From: Reticulitermes lucifugus
Lineage: Eukaryota > Arthropoda > Insecta > Blattodea > Rhinotermitidae
Direction of reading: 5' to 3'
Length of the DNA: 64,000 nt
Assembly (NCBI GenBank): GCA_026260175.1
Contig: JAKCWW010000121.1
Location: 80,666-144,665, forward strand
Shown here: piece by piece, positions 34,296-45,480 of the stretch
Position numbering within the stretch: the stretch's first letter is position 1
Layout: every line of letters begins with the position of its first letter
Program-made: the position numbers and the translations under genes
The notes under the pieces: model-generated
The model's input: only the letters and a program-made list of their open reading frames with translations
What the model was told of the DNA's origin: nothing
Database searches by the model: none

Positions 34296-35569
34296 AATCT
34301 CGTCATCAGAATAAAGGTAGCAATTTTGATATATTAAAAAGAGCTACTAAATCGCTTGCAAACGTTCGCAAGTTTTTTTTACTTTGAGAGTGCATGACCA
34401 GAATTTGTATCATTTTTACATTGTCTACAGAAACTCTATATTTGGTGACGACAATATTATTTTAGCATCCGATGTCGCAAAATGGCATTGTTTGTTGGGA
34501 TTTGCAAGAGAATGGTCTCTTGCCAAAAAGAAGCCAGATACTTGCCCAGAAATGTCGAGAAAAACTGCGAAAATCCTCAGTGACAATAAGTCTTCACACT
34601 AACGAGATTGTAAGCGGTGTGTCTTTGACGTGTGAAATTATTTTTGTGACTAACAATGTAGGTCGGAAGGCCTTAAAGTGAAAACACCAAATAAGTTTCT
34701 AGTAAGTTTACTTGGCCCCTTGTCTTTATAGCGGGACTTGTCCTCGGAATGCGGACAGATTATACGTCTTCAAGGACTGCTGTAAATATAATAAAGAAGC
34801 AGTTACGGAGAACTGACAAGGGGTGATCCTCCAGTTTGAGAGCTGAAGAAGAGGCTAACAGACTTTTAACCTGAAAGAGCCAGAATATCACCTACTCTAC
34901 ACAGAATTTCGTAAACAACTAAGAATTTCTTGACTCGCTAAATGATTGTTAGCTTCTCAAAAAGAACTTGCTTCGTGGTGTTGTTTAGTGACCTGTTTTA
35001 GGAATGAAGTGTCAAGGGGTATAAGCCTGTCGCCATGTTCTTTGACAGGTCTTGTAATTTGTTGTGTGTTGCGTTCTGTTGGACACGGAAAGGACTAATC
35101 AATACTCTGGCACGCCTTAGAAAGGAAAAGGGAAGTTTATTATCTGATTGCAAAGTTTATCCGCCAGTATTTCGAGGCAGAATTACTTTTTCTCCGTTCC
35201 AAAGCAGTTAAATAAGTGTTTCACACCCGGATGTTTTTTTAGCTATTTCTAAACACTAATTAACTGATGTAGCTGGGAGTAATTAAGAATTCAGCATGTT
35301 TTTAAGATTTTTTATCCTTGTTAATTACTTGCTATCCACGTTAAAATATTTGGTGCAAAAAGGAAGTATGTCAATTTTTATTAACCTTTGGTAAACTAAA
35401 TAATTCGAAATACTTGTAAATGAAAACCGTCTTCGTGGCCAATATAAAGGGCTCATGAACGGGACGACTTGATGAATCCAAACTAACTCCATAAAGTTTA
35501 GTCCTTATTCAGCGGGTAATAATAATAGTCGCCTACCTACTCAGACTTTCCCCACCCTTCACGACCTCG
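34296..35569. other. No recognisable gene or repeat
   Basis: Two overlapping frames at 34384-34681 have no motif. Around 34840-34890 CTGAAGA…CCTGAAAG loosely recalls a hammerhead, but the helices do not form well. Confidence 0.4.
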
Positions 35570-35830
35570 GCGGCCGGGATAGAGTGGTCGGTAGAGTGAA
35601 TTGCTACGGGCTGGACGGTTTGAGTTTCAAACGCCGGTGGGAACGAGATTTTCCGCATCCGTCCAGACCAATCCCGAGGCCCACTAAGCCTCCTGTAGAA
35701 TGGGCACCGGAGGTCTTTCACGGGGGTTAAAGCGGCCGGAGCGTGGTGTTAATCACCCAAACCCATCTAGCTCTGAGGTAAAGATAGGGTAGAGATATAC
35801 CTCTACGCCTCCTCTATGTGTCTCCATCGT
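35570..35830 (+). repeat. SINE family B, near full length
   Basis: Head GGCCGGGATAGAGTGGTCGG, box-B region GAGTTTCAAACGCC, body with TAAAGCGGCCGGAGCGTGG and CCATCTAGCTCTGAGGTAAA. Imperfect flanking matches (TTCACGACCTC and TTTACGGACCTC) may be the duplication. Confidence 0.85.
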
Positions 35831-35879
35831 ATGTTGTACGGTGAACTTTGAACTTTACGGACCTCATATTTTGAATACA

Positions 35880-35960
35880 CTGTACTGGGCCCTGCATTTC
35901 TCTGACTACTTCCGTTTTCCCCTGTCCATATCATTCCACGAATGCTGCTCTTACCAGAAC
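35880..35960 (+). repeat. SINE family C body fragment
   Basis: TGACTACTTCCGTTTTCCCC followed by TGTCCATATCATTCCACGAA matches the body downstream of GAGTACTTCGGTTTTCCCCT. No head is present. Confidence 0.6.
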
Positions 35961-37289
35961 CACAAACGGGCCAAGCATGGGACCCTTATCACACTACTGC
36001 TTTCATGAAAATCGGGGAGCATTGGGCAGAAAAGTGCTTTCACTTTAAAATCTTTAAAGGGGTTAATTTACAGTATCTGATTTTCAGAAGTCTCGGAAGT
36101 GACCGACTTTGTTTTAGAACTTAATTTTCCGAATGTCTGAGTAGATCCGAAAAGAGGATTATCTAAGCTTAATGTGTTAAACATGTGACAAACCACTGGG
36201 TAAACATTAAATATTTTAAAGTTTTAGAGATTTTCATATTAACTCGGCGTTGGAAGAAAAGGCGACTGTCGAAAATTTCAGGCAAAATTCGACATAGAAT
36301 CTTAATGGATTAACATAATCCTGTGATGCTTGTAATAAAAATAATGCATGTGTGCTGAAGAGCTTACAGTTAAACTGTGTAACTCGAAGAACTTTTCTGA
36401 AGCACGTAGGTGAGAAGAGTAGTTACTCGCAGTAGATTGAATTCAAAAGAGGTTCCTTAGAGATTAATGGCGAAACATTAGCTGATTTTGTACGTGAATA
36501 AACTGGTTTCTTAATTTGCAGGCATCATTAGCGGCACTGACTAATCGCACAGTTTAGTGTAACGATAAACTGTCAACCTTGATTTTTTATGTTTGTTCGT
36601 GTGGCAAACAATGAATGCAGCCGTTTCAAAATAAATTAAAATTCCGCTTGATAAGCTTTATTTAGTTATTGGTACCTCGTTTGTCTTTAGTTGAAATGAG
36701 ACAGACAGATGAACATCAACGCTGAGTGACGTAACGAAATTAAACGCAACGGATAGTTTCACAGCCTTGAAATATTGTTTTCCTGCCGATCCGGAACTTG
36801 AATACGAGCTGCAACAAACAAAATAGATTACTGTGATCGTCGTACAGTCATGACAGTTTATAGCATTAATAAATTATTGCTTTTTTCAATTTAAATTTTT
36901 CGCCCCTCCTATATTTGTTTTTTAACATCTCTTTCATCTTTATCTATTAACCGGATTGTGAATAATAAATGATTGTTTTTGGGTTAAAGGCAGTTATGAA
37001 TGTAAAACTTGGTCTGATGTAATAACAGAAAAAATATACATTTAGGGTAAAGATTGTTGTCTTCATGGATGTGAAACACTGTATTCTGTTCAAGGTTTCA
37101 GATATTTCTGAGAGAAAACTTTCTTTTTAATGCTAAATTTCCCTTCTAACCTTAAGATGGACGCATCAGGGTCTTCCGAAACGTCTGTTAGTTTATGTAA
37201 ATTTACGTGGCACCACATACTAGGAGACGGTATTCTTTATAGTTACTGCTGTGAGAACCATAAATCTCGCCCAAATTTAGGGAGTTTCA
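35961..37289. other. No recognisable gene or repeat
   Basis: Nothing identified in 1.3 kb. Confidence 0.45.
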
Positions 37290-37545
37290 AAACAGGATGC
37301 CGAGGATAATATTTGGACCTGCGAAGTAGGAAGTAACAGGATATAGGAGGATGAGACTGTCTGGCCATTTAGAAAAGAGATCAGAAATGAGTACATGATT
37401 TTAAGTTCGAAAGCTTGGAGAAAATAATCTCTTTGAAACCCTAGGCCTAAATATGACTATAATATTAAAATGGATCTTAGGGATAGAGGATGCGGCATAC
37501 ATTTATCTGGATAAAAATAGGGTTCGAATTACGTTTTTTCAACGA
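37290..37545 (+). pseudogene. Non-LTR retrotransposon reverse-transcriptase tail fragment
   Basis: RMPRIIFGPAK followed by EVTGYRRMRLSGHLEKR matches RRIFGPKRDEVTG joined to RRMRWAGHVARMG (a segment of ~30 residues is missing). LKWILGIED then matches the NIKMDL/LKWIL region. Stops are present. Confidence 0.7.
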
Positions 37546-38010
37546 GGCAGTAAATTTTCGGTTTCCTTAAAGTGTATGAGATATTTGCGTATCTGAATGA
37601 CAAATAGCTTGTCTAGGAAAACTCTTCTCCACTGAGACATTTAGTTAATTGGTTATAAGAACTGTTGATGGATCGCAAACTAGTTGCGTATATAATTTTT
37701 CTTGGAGTAGTAAAATTATATCACTAAAGATTTCGTAGATAAATACGTCATACTGGCTAAAATCTGTAAGTAACTAAGAACTAGACCCGCAGTAAGTGGA
37801 TATCATTGAAAATTTGATGTTTATTGAATTATTCAACGAATTGTCTGTTACAGAAATCATTAATTTAATTAATTTTACAGTATATTGTCAATATCTTTAG
37901 AAACACGCCGTACCATAGAATATTATGCAGCAGCTGCTCGATAGATAGCACACGTGTCCAATCCGTCTTAGTATAATTAGCAGAAAAGAAGCTTAATTGT
38001 GTTAAATTAT
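37546..38010. other. No recognisable gene or repeat
   Basis: AT-rich; nothing identified. Confidence 0.45.
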
Positions 38011-38330
38011 ATTTCATTCATCTTTCTTCTGATTTTCTCTTTCTTGTTCTCTTTCCCAAAAGCCGTCTCTTCTCCTCTGCCTTCCTTGTTATCTTATTTT
38101 TCTCCTTCCTCTTCTTTGTTTCCTCTTTTTAATGTTTCATCTTCTTCTATTCCCCTCCCCATTTAACTAACTTGTTATTTTTCTTATCCTCATTCATGAT
38201 CTCATTTTTCTCTTGCGCGTGTTCCTTCGCCTACTCCCCATTAGTTTACTTTTTTATCATCTCGTCTGTGTCTTTAACGTTTTTCTCTTTTTTTCCTCCC
38301 ATATCTCCTTCATCTACTCTTGTCGTAATA
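38011..38330. repeat. Polypyrimidine tract
   Basis: About 320 T/C-rich bases on the plus strand, like those at 12.5, 30 and 32 kb. Confidence 0.65.
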
Positions 38331-38719
38331 CGGACAGTCACCGTGCTGGCCCAATGAATACCATTGCTCTACGCCATTCATAGAGATACAGTAACTTTAT
38401 GAAATACCCGAAGAGACAGACGAACGTCTTCCTTGATTCCCCCCCCCCTACATTCCATTTGGCAGACTCCTCAGCCTTCCGGACCTCTGCCTTTACACAA
38501 TAAGATACAGGGTCTCTTTCTGTGCTTGGGAGAATCGTCTCTTTGAACACACGTGTTTATGACGTTCCATCTTTCATACGGCGGACGTTATATTTTAAAG
38601 CAGATGAAACTGGATTATATGTGACTTTGGCCATTTGTAATTTTCTGTTCTGTTTAATGTAACACGAATTAACCAAGTAACGAATACTGTATTAGCAGAT
38701 TCTGAAGCTTCAGTGCTAT
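38331..38719. other. No recognisable gene or repeat
   Basis: C run at 38441-38449; otherwise nothing. Confidence 0.45.
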
Positions 38720-39215
38720 ATTAAGACTTGTCATTGGTCATGGTCATGGGTCACTTCCATGCAATTCCCATCCTCACAACTTATACCCCTAGGATATACC
38801 TTAACGCTAGCCTTCTGTGTGGTCTTGTCCCCGAACCTACCCACATGTCCAGCCCAGCGTAGAATCCTAGAGACTATTAAGCTAATAGTAGGCGACTTAA
38901 AGACCTTAAGCGTTAAGTTCCTCATTATGTTGCATGTTTTGAGTAATTCATTTACTTCATCCTCCTTTGGTCGAAATGTTTCCCTATACACTTCTTTTTC
39001 AAACATTGGTAGCATGTTCTTCGCTGGTAAGTAAGGAAACACCTTTCACAACCATAGAAAGAGAGCGGGGAAATTATTTTCTTGGGTATGCTGATATTTG
39101 GTGTTCTTAGCAGTGGACTAGATGATAAGAGTTTTGTAGATAAATAGAAGGATTTAATTTTCCTTCGTTCTGTTGTACAATAGTCCTGTGACAGATACGA
39201 TAGTTTTAGTTTCGG
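38720..39215 (-). pseudogene. Non-LTR retrotransposon reverse-transcriptase C-terminus, long fragment
   Basis: The minus strand begins with LSFYGCERCFLTYQ, matching the LSYGCETWSLTLREEH segment. FEKEVYRETFRPKEDEVNEL follows (LRKIFGPKRDEVTGEWRKLH region), then SLIVSRILRWAGHVGRFGDK (RVIKSRRMRWAGHVARMGE). Three reading frames are needed, so it is broken, but it extends further upstream than any other copy here. Confidence 0.8.
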
Positions 39216-39389
39216 CAATATTTAGGCACAGATTTACGCTGTTTACACAATGAAACCTATGAATATCGTAAGAATTTTGGGCAATATAAATTTGCCGCTG
39301 TAGAAGAAACGTATTACCTAGTTCTGTTTTCTAAGTTTATTTTTATAAGCGTCGTGCTTGCTATTTCCGTAAGAGATATACTTACGGCC

Positions 39390-39688
39390 TATAAGATTAT
39401 ATCGCTGGATGCTGGAAGGTCGCGGGTTCGATTTCCAATGGTGTTATTGGACTTTTTTATTTACTTAATCCTTCCGGCCTCCCTCTGGCCCTGGAGTCGA
39501 CGAAGCCTTTAACAGAAATGAGTACCAGGAATATTTTCTGGGGGGGGTAAAGGCGGCTGGTGCGTAGGGCTGACAACCTTACCATCTTTATGTGCTGATT
39601 GTCTGGAAATCTGGGAGCCTTGACCTCCTGGAACCCTAATGGCCTGTCCAAGCCTGTACAGGGATTGCGTTACTTTATAAGATTATAT
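39390..39688 (+). repeat. SINE, 5'-truncated head, flanked by 13-bp target-site duplication
   Basis: TATAAGATTATAT occurs exactly at 39390-39402 and 39676-39688. Between them GGTCGCGGGTTCGATTTCC is a tRNA box B, with no box A in front, then a body including GGGGGTAAAGGCGGCTGG. That block resembles AAAGCGGCCGGGGCG of family B, but the rest of the body differs, so this is a separate family that shares a central block. Confidence 0.85.
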
Positions 39689-39879
39689 AGCAATTCCCAG
39701 TCCACAGGCCGATTGTCTTGACAGGGATTTTTCATGATAATCTTCGATCACTTAATTCAAATCTTAGAATAGTCCCTTAAATTAATATCACGACGGCGTT
39801 CTTTCACTTCGACAAATACAGCAATGGCAATCATACTAGCATTCAAAGTTGTGCGACAAGCAAGTATCTAATTAACTAA

Positions 39880-40215
39880 TCCCGTGCAAGAGATCCCTTC
39901 TTGAGAAACCAAAAATCCCCTATCCGGTCAAAATATTCCCCCAATTTCTAAAGAATTCGAAGTTCATCACCGTGTGCACAAGGGCATGTAACTGGTCCTT
40001 GTCCTGAGCCAGACCTCACATCCTGTTCCTGTAAGATCCATTTTAACTTTATCCTCCTATTTGCGTCTAGGTGTCTCAAATTGTCTCCTACCTTAAAGTT
40101 TTCGGAATAAAATTGTGTATCGGTGAATTTCTCCCATAGTCCTATGTTTCTAGCCCGCCCCATTTTCGTTAAGTTGACTACCTTATAATATGATCTATGA
40201 CGTACATATTTCGTA
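39880..40215 (-). pseudogene. Non-LTR retrotransposon reverse-transcriptase tail fragment
   Basis: The minus strand reads RRIKLKWILQEQDVRSGSGQ followed by GPVTCPCAHGDELRIL. This matches the [16 protein letters not shown]…LAQDRDRW…MNLRVP tail read partly in the neighbouring frame. The upstream ~100 bases match the WAGHVAR segment weakly (ARNIGLWEKF). Confidence 0.65.
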
Positions 40216-40890
40216 GAACGACGTCGAGAATTGAGGAACTTGTAGATCAATGCTTAAATTATGTGAATGCTCAGAATAAAAATTGACTACAATTTATGTT
40301 AAACGTATCTGCGTTGAACAGCTCTCTGAGAGTAATTATTTTCAGCTTAAAGTCTATGTTTGTTAATCTGTCTCGCGTAATATATTTCCCGCTTCATGGA
40401 TACAGCTCTGTTGTGAAGTTCCATTACTTTGCCAGTGACTGTCAGCGAAGGGTACAGAAGTAACAGTAATTTGCCCGTTGAATGACTGACAGCTGGAAGA
40501 TGAACCCTGCACATCCTGTCTGCACGTTTTACTAATGGCATTCTCTCCCCCAAGCTTGAACTTGTCTGCTCCGTTCTCTCCAAGTGTACATGACACAGCA
40601 GAGCACCAAACTTCGGACTCCTGCCATAGCAGTACACAAATAAACATGTATACTTTTGTCATATTATCCTCGTATTTGCATACCACACGGCTGTTTGTAA
40701 TTTCAAGAAATAACACGAGTAATACGTGAACAATTATCTCTTAATCCAACAAGAAAGTGAAAATATACGGTGATTGGCAGATCATCAGCACTAGACTGTA
40801 GGGATGTCTCCTGTCAATGTCGAGGTATTACGATCTGTGTGCAGCAAGCTTCGTGTATGTCTCTGACATAATAGTGTTCATGCCAGTTGC
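40216..40890. other. No recognisable gene or repeat
   Basis: Overlapping minus-strand frames of 96-117 codons at 40347-40716 share no motif with any known family that I recognise. Confidence 0.4.
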
Positions 40891-41335
40891 ACACGACCCG
40901 CAGCGACAGCACAGCCCACGATTATGCACGGCCCGCAGTCATGCACAAACCACAGTCATACACGGCCCACAGTCACGCACAGCCCACGATCACGCACGGC
41001 CCGCAGTCACGCACAGCCCGCAGTCGCACACGGCCTGCAGTCACCCAAAGCCCAAGATTACGCACGGCCCGCAGTCACGCACAAACCACAGTCACACACG
41101 GCCCACATTCATGCACATCCCACGTTCACGCACGCCCCACAGTCACACACAGCCTGCAGTCACGCACAGCCCACGATCACGCACGGCCCGCAGTCACGCA
41201 CAGCCCACAGTCACACACGGCCTGCAGTCACGCACGGCCCACGATCACGCACGGCCCGCAGTCACGCACAGGCCACAGTCACACACGACCCGCAGTCACG
41301 CCCAGCCCACAACCCTCTGTCACATACAGCCCACA
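40891..41335. repeat. Minisatellite, 17-bp unit with 68-bp higher-order period
   Basis: About 25 units of CGCAGTCACGCACAGCC type are present. Variants beginning CACGAT, CGCAGT, CACAGT and TGCAGT recur in order, with the CACGAT-type variant about every fourth unit (68 bp). All three plus frames stay open because the unit lacks stop codons, producing His/Ser/Arg-rich frames of 146-177 codons. These are not evidence of a gene. Confidence 0.95.
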
Positions 41336-41397
41336 TTTTACTATTTATAAATATGTGTTTCTGAAAGCAGAAAGAACATTAAAATGTATATTTCATT

Positions 41398-41750
41398 GTT
41401 ACGTGCCCTAACAATCCATCAACACGCTCCTCCCAGTCTACATCCAGCAGCCCGTCATTGTTATGTGCCCTACCAATCCATCAACACGCTCCTCCCAGTC
41501 TACATCCAGCATCCCGTCATTGTTACGTGCCCTATACCAATCCATCAACACGCTCCTCCTAGTCTACATCCAGCATCCCGTCATTGTTACGTGCCCTAAC
41601 AATCCATCAACACGCTCTACATCCAGCATTCCGTCGTTGTTACGTGCCCAAACAATCCATCAACACGCTCCTCCCAGTCTACATCCAGCATCCCGTCATT
41701 GTTACGTGCCCTAACAATCCATCAACACGCTCTACATCCAGCATCCCGTC
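41398..41750. repeat. Minisatellite, 62-bp and 53-bp units
   Basis: Six units start at 41398, 41460, 41522, 41586, 41639 and 41701, each beginning GTTACGTGCCC or a close variant. Units 4 and 6 lack nine bases (CCTCCCAGT) present in the others. It starts 62 bases after the end of the 17-bp array. Confidence 0.95.
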
Positions 41751-42109
41751 CCTATCCTTAGGCATATTGAACTTTCCCATAACTACTGATGCCGTAATTG
41801 GATCCTGTTACGCTGCAAAAGGGGAGGCAAATTTGTGTCCTGCATAAGCGGATCATTCGTTTTCTCTAAGACTGGAAATGGCATTAACAGATCAAGTTAT
41901 CGCTGTAGAGATCTCGACTGCGAGTTTAATTCTTCATAATATTCTTTTGAAAAGTAAACGTAAAGTTGTCAGTATCATTATGAAGGTGATTATATTACGG
42001 AGAATGAAATAGTTTGGACAGGGAACACGCTAAGAGTGATTATGATTGCATGTAATATTTTAGTCTAAAAACCTCTCGTTGAGAGTTCATTTGGGATACA
42101 TGAGCGTAA
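41751..42109. other. No recognisable gene or repeat
   Basis: Nothing identified. Confidence 0.45.
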
Positions 42110-42300
42110 ATGGGAAAGAATCTGAGGGAAGAAAACTATGAAGGTGCAGAATAGATTAAACTGGCTCGAGACAGGGGAAAATGAATAGCTTTTGGGAAAA
42201 CGGTAAGGAGCTTATGAGTTTATTAAAAGGCGTGGAATTTCTTTACCACCTAAGCAGCTGTAAACTATATAGGAAAACTCTGCTGTGTGGAATTAAGTAA
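42110..42300 (+). pseudogene. Non-LTR retrotransposon reverse-transcriptase tail fragment
   Basis: IKLARDRGK corresponds to INLAQDRDRW. It is followed by the 3' segment WNFFTT…AAVNYIGKLCCVELSK, which aligns with GNFLTS…VSF… of the other tails. Frame is broken. Confidence 0.6.
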
Positions 42301-43020
42301 ATGAATTCCTGTGTCTAATCACCGCTGTATAAAACATACTGTGAGAGGAATGAATGTAATGTTCCACACTTCCTTATTTAAGCAACGTATGTAGATGAGT
42401 AATTGGCTTGATTTTCTGTGTCTACTTACATATGAAAACGTCACCCTTATCATTGCTGGGATATTTTGTGATTTGTAACAAGAGAGAGGTCCTGATCCTG
42501 CCGTGAGACGAACCCCTGTAGAACAGCACGCATGTTATCCACCCTGAGTCATCGTTATTGTTAATATTGTTGTCGCTGTCATACTCGTCGTTACGTTCTT
42601 TAGTATCATCAGTTGTAACATGTTGCACACATGTAATTTAGCAGCCAGAATATCAGCCTTTAATGAGCAATTCTATTCCAGGACTTTATTTCTTGTTTTG
42701 TATCGGAGTGTAAATCCAGCTACTGAAAGCAGAAAACCCAATTCAGTAGCTTCATTCTTCCTATTGTATGTATGTTATCGTCTGAAATTCGGATCGTCAT
42801 CAAAGAACAGTTATTGGCATTGCCTAATTTAGCTAATTTTGAGTACCGTAAACTTTGTACGATTTATTTTATGCAGTTTTACCAATTCATTTTTGCGTAA
42901 TTATAGAACCAGCACACAATTCGCGTGCATTGCTTCAATGTGCCCTGTTTCTGTTGCTACATGACACGTCGCTACTAAGGTCATGGCTTTTGAAGCTTCA
43001 GGTTGCCTGAGATGTTGCGC
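42301..43020. other. No recognisable gene or repeat
   Basis: Nothing identified. Confidence 0.45.
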
Positions 43021-43103
43021 CATGTCGATTGGCAAATAGTTACCGACGTCTCGAATAGTGGTAGTGCTTTGCGAAACGTCAGTAGCTATTTACCAACCGA
43101 CGT
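43021..43103. repeat. Hairpin with 33-bp arms and 17-base loop
   Basis: 43021-43053 and 43071-43103 are inverted repeats matching at 27 of 33 positions, and all six differences are transitions. The inner stem GACGTCTCG/CGAAACGTC is almost perfect. The right side contains GAAACGTC, a string seen in hammerheads with minimal helix III, but no CUGANGA box is present on its left. It may be a small MITE or a hairpin RNA source. Confidence 0.75.
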
Positions 43104-43689
43104 GAATTACATCCCAGAACATTTGAAATTTTAGCAACACCCTGTGAGAACCTCAAATCGCGTATCATTACTTCTGTTATCATCGTTAAATTTGAGGATT
43201 ATAATCCCTTGCTGTTTGATGTAATAAATGTGTACATATAATCACTTTGGATTATTACGTCCTGTTTAACTGTTCCCTGTTTCGTGGTGCACATTTAGGG
43301 AGCCGCCCCTTCCTCCTCCACATCAACATAATATCGAGGGGCGGTTTTCCCCTCCGTAATTACCAGAGTTAACCCTTACGTCAGAAGCTAGCCAGGTCGC
43401 CATCTTCTGACGGCGACACACAATCCACCTTTTAATGGAGTCCCTGTGTAACGCCCTCCTTATCTTAATGGCGGTTGTTGTTCCGAACTTAAGGAATGAC
43501 TCCTGCTGTCACTCCTTCAGGTTTTCCTCTAGACGAAACCTGATTTCAACTACCCTTAGTTACACAATTCAGCCATGAAGACAGGGCAATCTGCTTCCTG
43601 TATGAGGGAAATATAACATCCCGTCAGACCCTCATAATTAAGATGGAGAAAATTGATACAGCCGTTTGCTTAGAGCCCCTGTATCGCAA
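43104..43689. other. No recognisable gene or repeat
   Basis: Nothing identified. Confidence 0.45.
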
Positions 43690-43800
43690 GAGAGGGATTT
43701 TAAAGTCGTCGTGTGCATGAGCCGCGGATCTAGGGTTAGTTCTCTATGGCCTGGATCGCAGGTTTAATTCCTGTTGGGATATGGGTTTATGTTCGGCGTT
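43690..43800 (+). repeat. Possible tRNA-derived SINE head
   Basis: AGGTTTAATTCCTGTTGGGA (near 43762) resembles a box B, with TCTAGGGTTAGTTCTCTATGG about 40 bases upstream in the position of box A. No second copy in the window. Confidence 0.35.
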
Positions 43801-44261
43801 CTACGCCGTGTTTTAAATGCCTGGACGCGCAAGAAGTGAGTAGTGCCTACATTCGTGTGTGTTAAATTTGGAAGATATTTAACGAATTTGGGCAAAACTT
43901 GGTATTAGGGAGTCCCTGCTTGAAATCGGGCTTCAAAGAGCAGTGACGTGAGTGAGCCTTGTTTTGGCCACCCGTGCTCTACACTGCTAACTAGCAAGAA
44001 CAGTGATGAGAGGACAAATTAACAAACAGTTATCGTGCTGCGAAAAGCACGTAAATTATGGAACCAAAATGTGTAGCATTTTTATGCGTTTCGGGGATAA
44101 TGAATGTACAATATTTAGGCCATCTCCATGTCCTTGCATATTCTTTGCCACCTAGTTCTTAGTGCTTAGACCGTTTTCCGTTTTGCATTCGAATCTATTC
44201 AGTGGCATTAAATAAAGCAAAAATATGTTTATGTAGGTCTACTAGTACGTGTGTCCTGTAT
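43801..44261. other. No recognisable gene or repeat
   Basis: Nothing identified. Confidence 0.45.
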
Positions 44262-44590
44262 GCCCTCAAGGCCGTGCCATCATTGTCTTTTTCTTCTAAC
44301 TACATGGAGCACAGTCCTTCCTGTGTGAAGCTAACAGGTCCTCAGCTATTCAAGAAATACTCCGCATTTTATGGAACCCGAAGTTTCATTACCGCATTTA
44401 CAAGTTCCCGCCACCTGTCCCATTCCTGAGCTAGGTCAGTCCAGTCCATGCCGCCATCCCACTTCTTGAAGATCCATTTTAATATTATCCTCCCACTTAG
44501 TCCTAGGCCTTACAGGTGGTCTCTTTCCCGCTGGTCCCTCCACCAAAACCCTGTATGCACCTCTGTCTCTGCCTTCTTTCTTCTCGGAAT
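44262..44590 (-). pseudogene. Non-LTR retrotransposon reverse-transcriptase tail, best-preserved copy
   Basis: The minus strand reads [19 protein letters not shown], a stop, then [20 protein letters not shown] and RVP followed by the stop codon and 3' segment NAEYFLN…GPVSFTQEGLCSM. This is essentially the family consensus for the last ~45 residues. Upstream, plus-strand bases 44515-44580 carry remains of the GKPEGKRPLGRPRRR segment. Confidence 0.85.
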
Positions 44591-45355
44591 ATAAAGTTGA
44601 CAGGCTGGTCGACAGTTATTTAAATATATCTATCACTGACCTCCACAGTCAGTTTACTTCAGACTTGTAGTTAGTATAAAACTTGAAGTAGTTGATGGAA
44701 ATCAGCGTTGCTCTGTTTCCAAATAAGGGCACTTTCACATCGAAGAGCTCTACCATGACCATGCTCTATATGTAGGCCTGTGACCAGGGCGTGGACTTTT
44801 GTTTTCGTCTAAACCACTGTGACACCTTGAAGGTGTGATCACAAAACCGTCATGCCTGAGAGTTTCCTTTCACACTTACCGCACTCTGTGCCCCTTAAAG
44901 TAGCTCAACCTTACAACCAGTCGGTAGAATATTAAATCACGCTTTGTAATGAATTATTATAGCATTTAAAAGTCCTTTTGGTGGGGGGGGGCGGTAAAAG
45001 ATTTGTCATATTGTACCGTTGTGAAATTGCGTGTCATTTTCTGGGAAACACCGCGCGTATCTCGTCATGGCATGGCATACCGACATTTGTTATTTAGTAA
45101 TTAAACTGAAGACGTTTCCATACGTAAAGGACTGGACACAAATCTCGAAGAACTCTAGACCTCAGTACTAGACGGAGATGAGCCATTTTCACGTGTCTTC
45201 CGGTTTTACTCTGGTTAAGATATACCAGTTTACATATTCTGGGAAGCTAGGCGGGTCTTACGGCCCTTCTGCGGGCGGGGACGAAGAGTGGGGTAACAGG
45301 ATGATTGTTCGTATGCGCCTGTAGCTAGTGTTCAGTGTTCAGTCAGTAAACACTA
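44591..45355. other. No recognisable gene or repeat
   Basis: G run at about 44982; TCTTCCGGTTTTACTCTGG near 45200 faintly resembles SINE family C. Not called. Confidence 0.4.
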
Positions 45356-45480
45356 GAAAATGAAGGAGGGAGGGAAGGCAGGTAATTAGATAGAGAGCCT
45401 GAAGGACAAATAGGAAAGTAGGATGGAAAATCTGATGAGCAGATGGGCGGACGGATAAACTAGTGAATGGGGGTGGAATA
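45356..45480. repeat. Degenerate GGA/GGAT-type simple repeat
   Basis: Purine-rich AGGAGGGAGGGAAGGCAGG passing into GGAT/GGAC-like units; a decayed microsatellite. Confidence 0.5.

Noticed and set aside
34049-34387. 112-codon frame through the N gap
   Set aside because: Translation of a family C SINE and its gap.
34835-34895. Hammerhead-like CTGAAGA…CCTGAAAG
   Set aside because: Two extra bases before helix II, mismatched helix II and no helix I partner found.
40817-41411. Three overlapping plus-strand frames of 146-177 codons
   Set aside because: All arise from a stop-free 17-bp minisatellite read in three frames.
40891-41750. CRISPR-like array
   Set aside because: Units are contiguous with no unique spacers, in a eukaryotic context; these are minisatellites.
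44269-44280. GGCCGTGCCAT as a family C SINE head
   Set aside because: Only 11 bases match and the following sequence belongs to the reverse-transcriptase tail.
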